Assembly: GCA_007134885.1 (NCBI GenBank)
Contig: SLJX01000007.1
Coordinates: 1 to 46,772 of the forward strand
DNA from: Halanaerobiaceae bacterium
Lineage (GTDB): Bacteria; Bacillota; Halanaerobiia; Halanaerobiales; Halarsenatibacteraceae
DNA: 46,772 bases
Direction: 5' to 3'
Positions 15,700 to 23,987 of the stretch are shown here, in pieces. A model generated the notes under the pieces. It was not told the origin of the DNA and did no database searches. It saw only the letters and a program-made list of their open reading frames with translations. Position 1 is the stretch's first letter. The number at the start of each line of letters is the position of its first letter. The translations under genes were made by a program, and so were the position numbers.

Positions 15700-16977
15700 A
15701 TGAGTCATAAAATTTTAATAGGAATGCAGTGGGGCGACGAGGGCAAAGGCAAAATCACAGATCTGCTGGCCGAAGAGGCCGATGTTGTAGTGCGTTTTAG
15801 CGGCGGTAATAATGCCGGCCATACTGTTATTGCTGAGGGTCAGAAATACGAACTCCACCTGATTCCCTCCGGTATTCTCTATCCGAAAAAATTATGCCTG
15901 ATCGGCAGTGGAGTTGTTATCAACCCCCGGAGCCTGGTAGAAGAAATGAGCGGCCTAAAAAAGCGGGGGATTGCACTTGATAATCTTCATCTCAGTCCCG
16001 AAGCCCATCTGGTGCTGCCCTATCATCTCCGGCTAGATAATCTGGAAGAGGAAAATAAAGCCGGAGACAAAATCGGAACCACCGGCAGGGGCATCGGACC
16101 GGCCTATGCTGACAAGGCTGCCCGCCGGGGCCTAAGAGTCGGTGATCTGCTTTCCCGGGAAAGTTTTGGTAAAAAGCTGGAAAAATCTCTAAGTTATCAT
16201 AACGCTGTTCTTGAGAAAGTTTACCGGGAACCAGCCTTTGACCTGCAGCAGCTAAAAGTTGATCTGCTTTCTCTGGCTGAAGAAATTCGCCCCCATGTCA
16301 CCAGTTTGCCTCCTCTTCTCTGGAAAAGTCACCGGGAGAACCGACAGATACTTTTTGAAGGAGCCCAGGGAGCCCTGCTGGATCTTGATTTTGGCACCTA
16401 TCCCTATGTCACCTCTTCCCATCCTGGTGCCGGCGGTGTCTCCAGCGGTACGGGTTTTGGCCCTCGATATCTCAATGAAATTTTGGGAGTAGCTAAGGCC
16501 TATCTTACCCGGGTTGGCCGGGGACCCTTCCCCACAGAACTCTCCGGAGAGCAGGGAGAAAAGTTAAGAGAAAAGGGTCAGGAATTTGGAGTCACGACCG
16601 GACGCCCCCGGCGCTGCGGCTGGCTTGATCTTCCCGCTCTCCGTTATGCTGCTATGTTTAACAGCGTCACAGCCCTGGCTCTGACCAAACTTGATGTCTT
16701 AAGCGGTTTTTCAGAAATTAAGGTCTGTACCGGTTATAAGATAAATAACAGTATAACAGATAGGCTGCCCGATAGTTTTCAGCTTAAAAATGCCCAGCCA
16801 GTCTATCAGACACTGACAGGCTGGGAGCAGGATATCTCTGGAATTACGAATTTCCAAGAACTGCCCTCAGAAGCCCGGCACTATGTTAATTTTATTGAGC
16901 AGGAAACCGGTGTTAAAATCAACCTGGTCAGCACCGGCCCGGATAGAAAAGAAATAATTCACCGTCAACCCCTTTAA
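15700..16977 (+). CDS. purA: Adenylosuccinate synthetase
   Basis: A 425-residue GTP-dependent enzyme that joins IMP and aspartate to adenylosuccinate in AMP synthesis. The signature QWGDEGKGKITD near residue 10 and the switch NNAGHTV are intact, as are TTGRGIGPAY, EGAQGALLDLDFGTYPYVTSS and TGRPRRCGWLD. Length is normal. RBS GAAGGAG. It is followed by purD 82 bp downstream on the same strand. Confidence 0.96.
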   Translation: MSHKILIGMQWGDEGKGKITDLLAEEADVVVRFSGGNNAGHTVIAEGQKYELHLIPSGILYPKKLCLIGSGVVINPRSLVEEMSGLKKRGIALDNLHLSPEAHLVLPYHLRLDNLEEENKAGDKIGTTGRGIGPAYADKAARRGLRVGDLLSRESFGKKLEKSLSYHNAVLEKVYREPAFDLQQLKVDLLSLAEEIRPHVTSLPPLLWKSHRENRQILFEGAQGALLDLDFGTYPYVTSSHPGAGGVSSGTGFGPRYLNEILGVAKAYLTRVGRGPFPTELSGEQGEKLREKGQEFGVTTGRPRRCGWLDLPALRYAAMFNSVTALALTKLDVLSGFSEIKVCTGYKINNSITDRLPDSFQLKNAQPVYQTLTGWEQDISGITNFQELPSEARHYVNFIEQETGVKINLVSTGPDRKEIIHRQPL

Positions 16978-17059
16978 CGGCAAAATTTTCCCCTGGATTA
17001 CAAACTGAACCAGCCGAGAGATTAACAGAATAGACAGTGACCTTAAGGAGGAAGTAATC

Positions 17060-18355
17060 ATGAAAGTAATGGTGGTAGGCAGCGGGGGCCGGGAACATGC
17101 CCTGGTCTGGAAGTTTTATCAAAGTGAAAGAGCCGATAAAATTTATGCTGCCCCCGGCAATGACGGCCTGACCGAACTGGCTGAACCGGTTGATATTGAC
17201 ATGACCGATACTACTGGCCTGGCTAAATTTGCCCGGAAAAACGAGATTGATCTGACAGTTGTTGGTCCGGAGGAACCCCTGGTTGCCGGAATCGTCAATG
17301 AATTCCAGGCCAGCGGCCTGAAAATTTTTGGGCCGACCCGGGAAGCAGCCATGCTGGAAGGTAGCAAAGTCTTTGCCAAGCAAATTCTCAACAAATATAA
17401 TATCCCTACCGCTGACTTTGAGGTCTTTACCGATCCCTCAAAGGCCATCTCCTATTTAAAAAATATTGAGTATCCCCGGGTAATAAAGGCTGAAGGTCTG
17501 GCCGGAGGGCAGGGAACCAAAATTGTCACCAGCAGAAAGGAAGCCATTCAAGCCGTTAATAGAATCATGGAGGATAGAATTTTTGGTGATGCCGGGGAAA
17601 GAATCGTGATAGAAAATTTTCTCACAGGTCAGGAGGTTTCCATTATGGCTCTAACCGACGGAGAAATTCTGCTGCCGCTGGCTGCCTCCCGGGACCATAA
17701 ACCTGTTTTTGATGGCGATGAGGGACCCAATACCGCCGGTATGGGGGCTTACTCTCCCGTTCCCTATCTTTCCCAAGCAGAAGAGAAAGAAATTTACCGG
17801 CAGATCATGCATCCAACCCTGAAGGCCCTCCAGGCAGAAGAAATAAACTATCAGGGTGTACTCTATGCCGGTCTTATTCTGACCTCCTCCGGACCAAAGG
17901 TTCTGGAGTTTAATGCCCGGTTTGGCGACCCCGAAAGTCAGGCCGTACTGCCCCGCCTTAAGGATGATCTCCTGGCTGTAATTGATGAAATTGTCGAAGG
18001 CCGGCTTGAACGAAAAAAATTGTTCTGGTGCAGTGAATCTGCTGTCTGTGTGGTTTTAGCCGCCGGTGGTTACCCCCTGACCTACGAAGAAGGTGATGAA
18101 ATTTCCGGCCTGGAAAAGATTAACCGCTATGATAATCTGCTGGTATTTCACGCCGGCACCAGAAAAATCGGAGATAAATTTGTCACCAGTGGAGGCCGGG
18201 TACTTAATCTGACCATTTTGGCTGACGGGCTCTTTTCGGCCATCAACCAGGTATATGAACATGTAGAGGAAATAGACTTTCGGGATATGCATTATCGCAG
18301 CGATATCGGCCGCTCTGCCGTTCAGGAACTGGATCCCAAGCATTACAGCCCCTAA
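17060..18355 (+). CDS. purD: Phosphoribosylamine-glycine ligase (GAR synthetase)
   Basis: A 431-residue ATP-grasp enzyme that joins glycine to phosphoribosylamine in purine synthesis. The N-terminal GSGGREHAL motif, the ATP-grasp segments (KAEGLAGGQGTKI, EEFL-like region IVIENFLTGQEVS) and the signature FNARFGDPESQ are present. Length is normal. RBS AAGGAGG. Together with purA it makes a short purine cluster; the other pur genes are elsewhere. Confidence 0.96.
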   Translation: MKVMVVGSGGREHALVWKFYQSERADKIYAAPGNDGLTELAEPVDIDMTDTTGLAKFARKNEIDLTVVGPEEPLVAGIVNEFQASGLKIFGPTREAAMLEGSKVFAKQILNKYNIPTADFEVFTDPSKAISYLKNIEYPRVIKAEGLAGGQGTKIVTSRKEAIQAVNRIMEDRIFGDAGERIVIENFLTGQEVSIMALTDGEILLPLAASRDHKPVFDGDEGPNTAGMGAYSPVPYLSQAEEKEIYRQIMHPTLKALQAEEINYQGVLYAGLILTSSGPKVLEFNARFGDPESQAVLPRLKDDLLAVIDEIVEGRLERKKLFWCSESAVCVVLAAGGYPLTYEEGDEISGLEKINRYDNLLVFHAGTRKIGDKFVTSGGRVLNLTILADGLFSAINQVYEHVEEIDFRDMHYRSDIGRSAVQELDPKHYSP

Positions 18356-18368
18356 GATCAAAAAATGC

Positions 18369-18397
18369 TTGACAGCCTAATTAATAACTGTTACCAT
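18369..18397 (+). promoter_or_regulatory. Promoter for the selenocysteine peroxiredoxin
   Basis: TTGACA (18369-18374) and TACCAT (18392-18397), 17-bp spacer, 34 bp before the ATG. Same form as the purA promoter (TGCTTGAC ... TACCATT). Confidence 0.6.
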
Positions 18398-18431
18398 TTA
18401 GTCAGACTATCAATTGAAGGAGGTTTTAGCT

Positions 18432-19034
18432 ATGATAAAGGTGGGAGAAAAAGCTCCAAACTTTACCACCAAGGCTTTTCATCAGGGCGACTTTAAGGAA
18501 GTTAGTCTCTCTGATTACCAGGGTCAGTGGGCAGTACTGTTTTTCTATCCCGGAGATTTTACCTTCGTCTGACCCACAGAATTAACGGCAGTTGCCGTTA
18601 AGTATGAGAAATTGCAGAATCTAAATGTTGAAGTGCTGGCCATCAGCACCGACAGTCACTTCACCCACAAAGCCTGGCAGGAACAGGAACTTTCCCAGAT
18701 GATAGAAGGGGGAGCGCCCTATCCTCTGCTTTCCGACCCCGATGGTTCAATCGGCAAAGCTTATAATGTTTATGATGATAATCTCAAGGTTAACCTTAGG
18801 GGGAAATTCTTGATTGATCCCCAGGGGGTGCTGCAGGCCATGGAAATACTTAATGAACCTGTGGGGCGCAATATGGATGAACTTGTCCGCCAGGTGGAGG
18901 CCTTCCAGTATATCAGTGAAAATGAAGAGGAGGCCGCTCCAGCCGGCTGGGAAAAAGGCAAACAGACACTAAAACCGGCCCCCGGTCTGGTAGGAAAAGT
19001 TCACGAAAGCTGGAGTAAGGGAGAGTTGGAGTAA
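18432..19034 (+). CDS. Selenocysteine-containing AhpC-type peroxiredoxin (UGA read-through)
   Basis: Read from the ATG at 18432, with GAAGGAGG upstream, this is a 200-residue AhpC/2-Cys-type peroxiredoxin interrupted only by one in-frame TGA, codon 47 (18570-18572). The context reads FYPGDFTFV-U-PTEL; in AhpC the same place is FTFVCPTEL with the peroxidatic Cys. The frame is open on both sides and homologous throughout (STDSHFTHKAW, LIDPQGVLQA, NEPVGRNMDELVRQV). A hairpin fitting a bacterial SECIS follows the TGA. At the C-terminus the family's resolving-cysteine motif (VCPAxW) reads AAPAGW, so the resolving Cys is lost; there is no cysteine in the whole protein. It would be a one-Sec peroxidase needing an external thiol reductant. 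A pseudogene is unlikely. It has its own promoter and a terminator. Confidence 0.9.
18570..18572 (+). other. In-frame TGA recoded as selenocysteine
   Basis: TGA at codon 47 of the peroxiredoxin, replacing the peroxidatic Cys codon. Lies 17 nt before the apical loop of the downstream hairpin. Confidence 0.85.
18582..18601 (+). promoter_or_regulatory. Bacterial SECIS hairpin
   Basis: TTAACGGC (18582-18589) pairs perfectly with GCCGTTAA (18594-18601). The loop is AGTT, with a G in the second position. The gap from the TGA to the loop is 17 nt, inside the roughly 16-37 nt range described for bacterial SECIS elements, and a G in the first two loop bases is a consensus feature. It would recruit SelB and Sec-tRNA. 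Confidence 0.8.
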
Positions 19035-19078
19035 TATCCCTTGTTTTTAATACATCATTATTTAGTTCTTTAATTATT

Positions 19079-19104
19079 AAAAGGCGGCCTTAAGGCCGCC
19101 TTTT
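19079..19104. terminator. Bidirectional terminator between prxU and rplI
   Basis: A perfect 26-bp palindrome, AAAAGGCGGCC followed by TTAA and its mirror, with T-run on either strand. It separates the plus-strand peroxiredoxin from the convergent minus-strand rplI operon. Confidence 0.88.
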
Positions 19105-19191
19105 CTGTCCGCTGCTTGTAAATTTTGCTGTCAACCTGATTTAAAAAGATCCCGGCTGTCAGCTAACCTGCTATTGGTCTTACTCACTCTA

Positions 19192-19650
19192 TTATTCCTC
19201 ATCATCTTCGAGGCCAACAACCTTAATATTAAGCTCTGCTGAAATATCCTCAAAAATCTTAACAGGAACTTTATGTTCCCCCAGTTCCTTAATATTTTCT
19301 TCCAGTTCGATTTTTTTCCTGTCAATTTCATAACCCCTGTCCTCAACAACCTCGGCTATATCCTGGGTTGTTACCGAGCCAAAGAGGCGGCCCTGTTCAC
19401 CAGCTTTTACCGTTATCTCAAAGCTCTCTGATTCCAGCTGACTGGCCTGCTTCTCAGCCTGCTCACGGCTTTCAGCTCTCTCCTGCTGCCGGGCTCTTCT
19501 CAGTTCCCTGGCCTGCTGGACCTTGCCCTCGGTAGCCTCCATTGCCAGCCCCATGGGCAGCAGATAATTGCGGGCATAACCGTCAGCCACGTCGACAATT
19601 TCACCCATTTCTCCCAGCTTGTCAACATCTTCCTTCAAAATTACTTCCAT
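19192..19650 (-). CDS. rplI: 50S ribosomal protein L9
   Basis: A 152-residue L9, which binds 23S rRNA at the base of the L1 stalk. The N-terminal RNA-binding domain ([25 protein letters not shown]) is followed by the long connecting helix ([20 protein letters not shown]) and the C-terminal domain. RBS AAGGAGG. It is the last gene of the rpsF-ssb-rpsR-yybS-rplI series. In many Bacillota gdpP lies between yybS and rplI; it is absent here. Confidence 0.96.
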   Translation of the reverse strand: MEVILKEDVDKLGEMGEIVDVADGYARNYLLPMGLAMEATEGKVQQARELRRARQQERAESREQAEKQASQLESESFEITVKAGEQGRLFGSVTTQDIAEVVEDRGYEIDRKKIELEENIKELGEHKVPVKIFEDISAELNIKVVGLEDDEE

Positions 19651-19716
19651 GTTTAATCCTCCTTCTCCATATTCCTCAATATCTTAATTTCCTGATAATT
19701 ATTCACCTTAGTTCCT

Positions 19717-20667
19717 TTAATCGCTGCCGGCAAACTCTAATTTTCTAATATCAAACCATAAATCAATCAGTCCCAGCAGTATTAAAAACGGTGGCAACAG
19801 AGGTATAACAATTACTAAAAAAACATAAATCCAGCGCCAGAAAAAAGAAGAGCTCCTTTTAATAACATAAAAAAGCCCCACTCCAAAACCCTGGAGAAAG
19901 ACCAGAAAGAAAACAATCACACCCAGATTTAACATCACTGCCCAATCCCGGAAAAGTAAGGCCAGGACTATAGCAGCAGTTATATATCCGGCCGGAAATC
20001 GCCATTTATCCAACGTACGATAAATTGTTATCCCCATATTTTTGGCCCTTAAAAACCAGTGAACAATATAGTAATTTAAAATGCCCGATACCAGACCGGA
20101 AATTACTATCAAACCCGGCATCAGTCTCATAACCAGATCCAGCTGCATCTGTACCAGAACTGACATTTCACCATTGTTCAGCAGGGGGAGAAGGTTCTCC
20201 AGCAGGGCATTTCTAATACCCTCCTGAAAGCTGTAGCCCATCCCCATTGCGATTCCGGTGATCAGCATGAAATTTGAAGCCACTGCCGCCAGTACTGTAA
20301 AGAGCAGCACCTTAAAGGGAGAGAATTTTTCCAGCAGAGCCCCAGACATAACAAAACCCACAAAGCCAAAACCCGCTACAGTTATTAAGCCCAGCACCGG
20401 GGTGATTATGATGCCGTTGAGCAGAGCCGCAGCAGCAATCATTAAAGCTGCTCTCCCTAAGCCCTGCTTTAAAGCCAGATAAACCACCGGAACCGGCCAA
20501 ATCAGGGCTGCTGCAAAACTAAAAAAAGGAAAAAGAATTCCCAGCAGGGACATCCCCAGGATAACTGCCAGGCAAATTAAAAAAAGTCTTCTGGGGTTTG
20601 ACTTATCTGCTGAGTCCTTATTGCTGTTATCGTTTTTGTTGTTATTCCGGTGCTCCAATGGGAACAC
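19717..20667 (-). CDS. yybS: YybS-like integral membrane protein (DUF2232)
   Basis: A 316-residue polytopic membrane protein with about eight hydrophobic segments from residue 28 on. A hydrophilic, Asn/Lys/Asp-rich N-terminus (about 1-26) precedes them. Length, helix pattern and place beside rplI and rpsR match the YybS/DUF2232 family, whose role is unknown. The start is the ATG at 20667, with GGGAGG upstream. Confidence 0.8.
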   Translation of the reverse strand: MFPLEHRNNNKNDNSNKDSADKSNPRRLFLICLAVILGMSLLGILFPFFSFAAALIWPVPVVYLALKQGLGRAALMIAAAALLNGIIITPVLGLITVAGFGFVGFVMSGALLEKFSPFKVLLFTVLAAVASNFMLITGIAMGMGYSFQEGIRNALLENLLPLLNNGEMSVLVQMQLDLVMRLMPGLIVISGLVSGILNYYIVHWFLRAKNMGITIYRTLDKWRFPAGYITAAIVLALLFRDWAVMLNLGVIVFFLVFLQGFGVGLFYVIKRSSSFFWRWIYVFLVIVIPLLPPFLILLGLIDLWFDIRKLEFAGSD

Positions 20668-20695
20668 CTCCCAAAAATCCTGAAAATATAAAAGT

Positions 20696-20724
20696 CAGGG
20701 GCGAACAATAGCAGCCGCCCCCTG
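20696..20724 (-). terminator. Terminator or attenuator between rpsR and yybS
   Basis: On the minus strand the arms CAGGGGGCG and CGCCCCTG pair with one bulged base, followed by ACTTTTATATTTT. It probably reduces transcription from rpsR into yybS-rplI. Confidence 0.6.
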
Positions 20725-20738
20725 TCGTTGATTTATAA

Positions 20739-20951
20739 TTAATCCTTGACAAAGGGCAGCAGGGCAACCATTCTTGCCCTTTTTATAGCCCTGGTAATTT
20801 CTCTTTGATGCTTGGCACAGGTTCCCGTTATTCTCCGGGGAATTATTTTACCTCTATCGGTAGTATGCTTCTTAAGTGTTCTGGTGTCTTTATAATCAAT
20901 CTCTTTATCATTCCCGCAGAAGAAACAGGATTTATTTCTCCCTCTAGCCAT
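20739..20951 (-). CDS. rpsR: 30S ribosomal protein S18
   Basis: A 70-residue S18, which binds 16S rRNA together with S6. Conserved [10 protein letters not shown] with its Cys pair, [32 protein letters not shown], and [15 protein letters not shown] are present. I chose the ATG at 20951, six bases after GGAGGG, over a TTG two codons upstream. It is downstream of ssb in the rpsF operon. Confidence 0.96.
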   Translation of the reverse strand: MARGRNKSCFFCGNDKEIDYKDTRTLKKHTTDRGKIIPRRITGTCAKHQREITRAIKRARMVALLPFVKD

Positions 20952-21014
20952 ATTCAACCCTCCTATTTAAACTATTTACCTGGTTTTACCGCAAAACATT
21001 CCTTACATAAAATT

Positions 21015-21449
21015 TTAAAAAGGAACGTCAAAGTCTTCATCATTCAGGTCGGCAGAATCCTGGCTGGCAGCATTTTCAAATTCGTCGGGCTTTCTGGAAG
21101 CTGAACGCCTTTCCTGGCCGCGGTTGCTGTCTTTTGGCCAGTCGAGAAATTGAACATTTTGAGCAACTACCTCAGGGTCGATGTAAGTTCTATTTTCCTT
21201 TTCACTTTTCCTGATCTGCAGTCTGCCATCAACAGCAACCAATCGGCCCTTGCCCAGATGTTCGGCACAGTTCTCAGCCAGCTTTCTCCAGGTTACTATA
21301 CGGATAAAATCAACATCACGTTCTCCATCCCTGTTGGTATAATTTCTTTCCACTGCCAGGGTAAAATTACAAACTGGTGTGCCATTACTGATGTAGCGCA
21401 GCTCTGGATCCCGGACCAGCCTCCCGATTAGTATGATTCTATTTAACAT
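21015..21449 (-). CDS. ssb: Single-stranded DNA-binding protein
   Basis: A 144-residue SSB. The OB-fold is about 1-105 (MLNRIILIGRLVRDPELRY, FTLAVERNYTNRDGERDVDFIRI, CAEHLGKGRLVAVDGRLQIR). An acidic tail follows, ending NDEDFDVPF, the protein-interaction tip. It lies between rpsF and rpsR, the standard position. Confidence 0.96.
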   Translation of the reverse strand: MLNRIILIGRLVRDPELRYISNGTPVCNFTLAVERNYTNRDGERDVDFIRIVTWRKLAENCAEHLGKGRLVAVDGRLQIRKSEKENRTYIDPEVVAQNVQFLDWPKDSNRGQERRSASRKPDEFENAASQDSADLNDEDFDVPF

Positions 21450-21470
21450 TTGTTTCCACCACCCTGAATT

Positions 21471-21767
21471 TTACTTATCTTTCCGCACAATCAAATAGCG
21501 AAGCAGATCGCCAATCAGCTTGAAGTTTCTTTCCAGTTCATCAACAACCTGAGAATCTCCCTGGAAATCCAGCACCACATAATAACCGCTGAAAAGGTCA
21601 TTAATAGGATAGGCCAGTCTTCTTTCTCCCCACTCATCGATTTCCATAATTTCTCCCTCATTACCTTCAATGGTGGTTTTTATTCTTTCAAGGCTCGCCT
21701 CACGCTCTTCCTCGGTCTGTTCCGGGGAGAGCACAAAGGTGGTTTCATAGTCTGCTGTCTTTTCCAT
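21471..21767 (-). CDS. rpsF: 30S ribosomal protein S6
   Basis: A 98-residue S6. MEKTADYETTFVLSPEQ begins the fold, and DEWGERRLAYPINDLFSGYYVVL carries the conserved core. I chose the ATG at 21767 with GGAGGTGAAAG upstream; an in-frame codon six residues earlier lacks support. It is the first gene of the S6-SSB-S18 operon. Confidence 0.95.
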   Translation of the reverse strand: MEKTADYETTFVLSPEQTEEEREASLERIKTTIEGNEGEIMEIDEWGERRLAYPINDLFSGYYVVLDFQGDSQVVDELERNFKLIGDLLRYLIVRKDK

Positions 21768-21797
21768 AACTTTCACCTCCTCCATCCGGTCTTAACG

Positions 21798-21819
21798 GCT
21801 CCAGTTCCCTGACTGGAGC
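21798..21819 (-). promoter_or_regulatory. rpsF leader hairpin
   Basis: Perfect 8-bp arms GCTCCAGT / ACTGGAGC with a six-base loop, followed on the minus strand by CCG. The S6:S18 complex is known to bind a leader hairpin with a CCG element in many bacteria and repress its own operon. Position and CCG fit, but I have not matched the full consensus. Confidence 0.45.
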
Positions 21820-21856
21820 ATGGCAAGAGTATAATTCTCATTTCACACCTTTCATC

Positions 21857-21885
21857 ATTATAGCATTCTCAACCCAGCTTTGCAA
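21857..21885 (-). promoter_or_regulatory. Promoter for the rpsF operon
   Basis: On the minus strand TTGCAA (21880-21885) and TATAAT (21857-21862), 17-bp spacer. Transcription would begin near 21850, about 80 nt upstream of rpsF. Confidence 0.65.
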
Positions 21886-21997
21886 TAATTATCTCTGCCA
21901 GGCTGATATTTACGTATTTTATGAATTTATAACTTTCAGCTGGCTCAGATAACAGCACTTAAATCGGCGGGCAAGTTAATTTTTAAACAGATAGAGT

Positions 21998-23083
21998 TTA
22001 TTTTTTAAAATGAAAGTAGCAGATATCTCCATCCTGGGTATAATAATCCTGGCCGGCCAGATTTACCTGGCCGTCATTTTTGGCCTCTTCCAAGCTGCCA
22101 TATTCTTCCCAGGCTTCAAAATTAATTACCTCAGCCTTGATAAAACCCTCTTCCATATCAGAATGAATCTTGCCTGCAGCTTCAGGGGCCGGAGTGCCTC
22201 TGGGAACCCCGGTGGCCCGGACCTCTTCCCCGCCGGCCACTGTAAAGAAGGTGATCAGATTCAGCAGATCATAGCTGGCTTTAATAAAATTTTCCAGGCC
22301 CGAATCCCCCTCTTGCTCTGCCAGAAAAATTTCTCTTTCTTCCGGTGTCAGCTCCACCATTTCTCTGGCAAAAAGCACATCAATCAGAACTTTCTCTTCC
22401 TGCTCCCGGGCCAGGTAATCTAAAAATTCCTTCCGATATTTATCAGCCTGAGACTGCTGTTCTTTCACATTGCCCACATAGAGGGCCGGCTTGGCCGTCA
22501 GCAGAAATAGCTCCGGCAGCAGATTCTGCTGGAGCTCGGTTAACTCCTGCTTTCTCACAGGTATCCCTTTCTCCAGTTCAGCCTGCATTTTATGCAGGGC
22601 TTCTTCTTCCTCCCGGTACTTTTTTTCACCGGTTTTCTGCATTTTAACTGTTTTTTCTTTTCTTTTTTCAATGGTCTTCAAATCAGCAGCTATCAACTCC
22701 TGTTTGATTACCTCAATATCTCTTAAAGGGTCAATCTCACCCATCACATGAGAGATATTATCGTCTTCAAAAAGCCTGACAATCTGGACGATAGCATCAA
22801 CCTCCCTAATTCGAGCTAAAAACTGATTTCCCAGACCCTCCCCCCGGCTGGCACCTTCTACCAGCCCGGCAATGTCAATAAATTTTATGGTTGAAGGAGT
22901 GCACCTGTCAGGCTGGTAGTGACGGCAGAGTGCCTCCAGCCTTTCGTCTTTAACCTCTATCACCCCCACATTGGAATCAACCGTACAAAAAGGATAGTTT
23001 TCTGCGGCAACTTCTTTTTCAGTCAGGGCGGTAAACAGGGTCGATTTGCCCACATTGGGCAGTCCTATCAGGCCTAATTCCAC
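21998..23083 (-). CDS. ychF: Ribosome-binding ATPase YchF
   Basis: A 361-residue Obg-family P-loop ATPase with a C-terminal TGS domain. GLPNVGKST (about 6-14) is the P-loop; DIAGLVEGASRGEGLGNQFL carries the G3 region with the family-specific residues. The helical insertion is about 130-200. The TGS domain (ADE-like LITFFTVAGGEEVRAT, and EGFIKAEVINF) closes the protein. It starts two bases after the stop of the DUF951 gene and is the last gene of that operon. Confidence 0.95.
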   Translation of the reverse strand: MELGLIGLPNVGKSTLFTALTEKEVAAENYPFCTVDSNVGVIEVKDERLEALCRHYQPDRCTPSTIKFIDIAGLVEGASRGEGLGNQFLARIREVDAIVQIVRLFEDDNISHVMGEIDPLRDIEVIKQELIAADLKTIEKRKEKTVKMQKTGEKKYREEEEALHKMQAELEKGIPVRKQELTELQQNLLPELFLLTAKPALYVGNVKEQQSQADKYRKEFLDYLAREQEEKVLIDVLFAREMVELTPEEREIFLAEQEGDSGLENFIKASYDLLNLITFFTVAGGEEVRATGVPRGTPAPEAAGKIHSDMEEGFIKAEVINFEAWEEYGSLEEAKNDGQVNLAGQDYYTQDGDICYFHFKK

Positions 23084-23085
23084 CG

Positions 23086-23289
23086 TTAGTCCCCCTCTCT
23101 GTCTAAAATTTCCCTGAGAGCCTTTTCAAATTTTTTTCTTTTAAAACTCACCATTCGGCCGCAGTTCAGACATTTAATTTTAACATCCATACCCATCCTG
23201 ATAAGTTCCCAGCTGTTGCTGCCGCAGGGGTGGGGTTTTTTCATTTTAACCACTGCCCCCGGCTGCAACTCCCCCTGCCTGTTCTTCAC
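23086..23289 (-). CDS. DUF951 zinc-ribbon-like small protein
   Basis: A 67-residue protein of the DUF951 family, usually encoded next to ychF. VKMKKPHPCGSNSWE and CLNCGRMVSF carry the conserved cysteines, suggesting a small metal-binding fold. I chose the GTG at 23289, eight bases after GGAGG; another GTG lies at 23298. Function not known. It starts just upstream of ychF. Confidence 0.85.
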   Translation of the reverse strand: MKNRQGELQPGAVVKMKKPHPCGSNSWELIRMGMDVKIKCLNCGRMVSFKRKKFEKALREILDREGD

Positions 23290-23308
23290 GGAAAACACCT
23301 CCTTATCT

Positions 23309-23872
23309 TCAATTCAAAACCAGCAAAAACCAGTAGAGCAGTCCCAGAAGGACCAGCCCGCTCAAAATTATCGGAATCATGCAGCCCGGTTCTTTATAGA
23401 TGGGTCCATCTGATTTCTGAGAAAAGGCCAGGGTGCCGTGCTTGCGAGCCTTTTTGAGATACTTAACCGACTCCTTAATCTCACCTTCCTCCCGCAAAAT
23501 CACTCCCATATTATTATAGGCCGGGCCGTATTCCTCGTTTTTAGCTATGGCCTGCTGATAAAGCTCCTTGGCCCGGTGAAAATTACCCTCCGACTTTTCC
23601 AGGCTGCCCAGGTTGGTTAAGGCTGGAGGATATTCAGGATCCATCTCCAGCGTCCTCTTCAATTCCTCCCGGGCTTTATCCTGTTCCTGCTGCTTGATAG
23701 CAAGAACCGCCAGTTTATTACGGGCCGGGGCAAAGCTGTCATTTAATCTTAAAATGTCCTGGAACTGGGCTTCTGCCTCCTCATATTCACCCTGATCCAT
23801 TTTCTGGCAGGCTTCTTCATATTTCTTCTTCAACAGTTCTGAAGACTTCTCCAGATAATTCTTCTCCCGCAT
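23309..23872 (-). CDS. Tetratricopeptide-repeat protein with C-terminal membrane anchor
   Basis: A 187-residue protein with three to four TPR units (about 20-135: EEACQKMDQGEYEEAEAQF, ARNKLAVLAIKQQEQDKARE, ALTNLGSLEKSEGNFHRAKE, AYNNMGVILREEGEIKESVK). A single hydrophobic segment near the C-terminus (PIILSGLVLLGLLYWFLL) should anchor it in the membrane with the TPRs in the cytoplasm. The ATG at 23872 has GAGG eight bases upstream. It heads the small operon with the DUF951 gene and ychF. Partner proteins are unknown. Confidence 0.75.
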   Translation of the reverse strand: MREKNYLEKSSELLKKKYEEACQKMDQGEYEEAEAQFQDILRLNDSFAPARNKLAVLAIKQQEQDKAREELKRTLEMDPEYPPALTNLGSLEKSEGNFHRAKELYQQAIAKNEEYGPAYNNMGVILREEGEIKESVKYLKKARKHGTLAFSQKSDGPIYKEPGCMIPIILSGLVLLGLLYWFLLVLN

Positions 23873-23987
23873 AGCCATCATCCTCAATTCAGGTTATTCT
23901 TCACACCGGTTAACTAGCTAAAGAATATCAGCGTAATTTAAAAAAATGTTTAGCATATAATAAATTATAACACAGATAATAATAGAT

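Noticed and set aside
18432-18572. Peroxiredoxin as a nonsense-mutated pseudogene
   Set aside because: The stop is exactly at the peroxidatic Cys codon, a SECIS-like hairpin follows, and the rest of the frame is intact.
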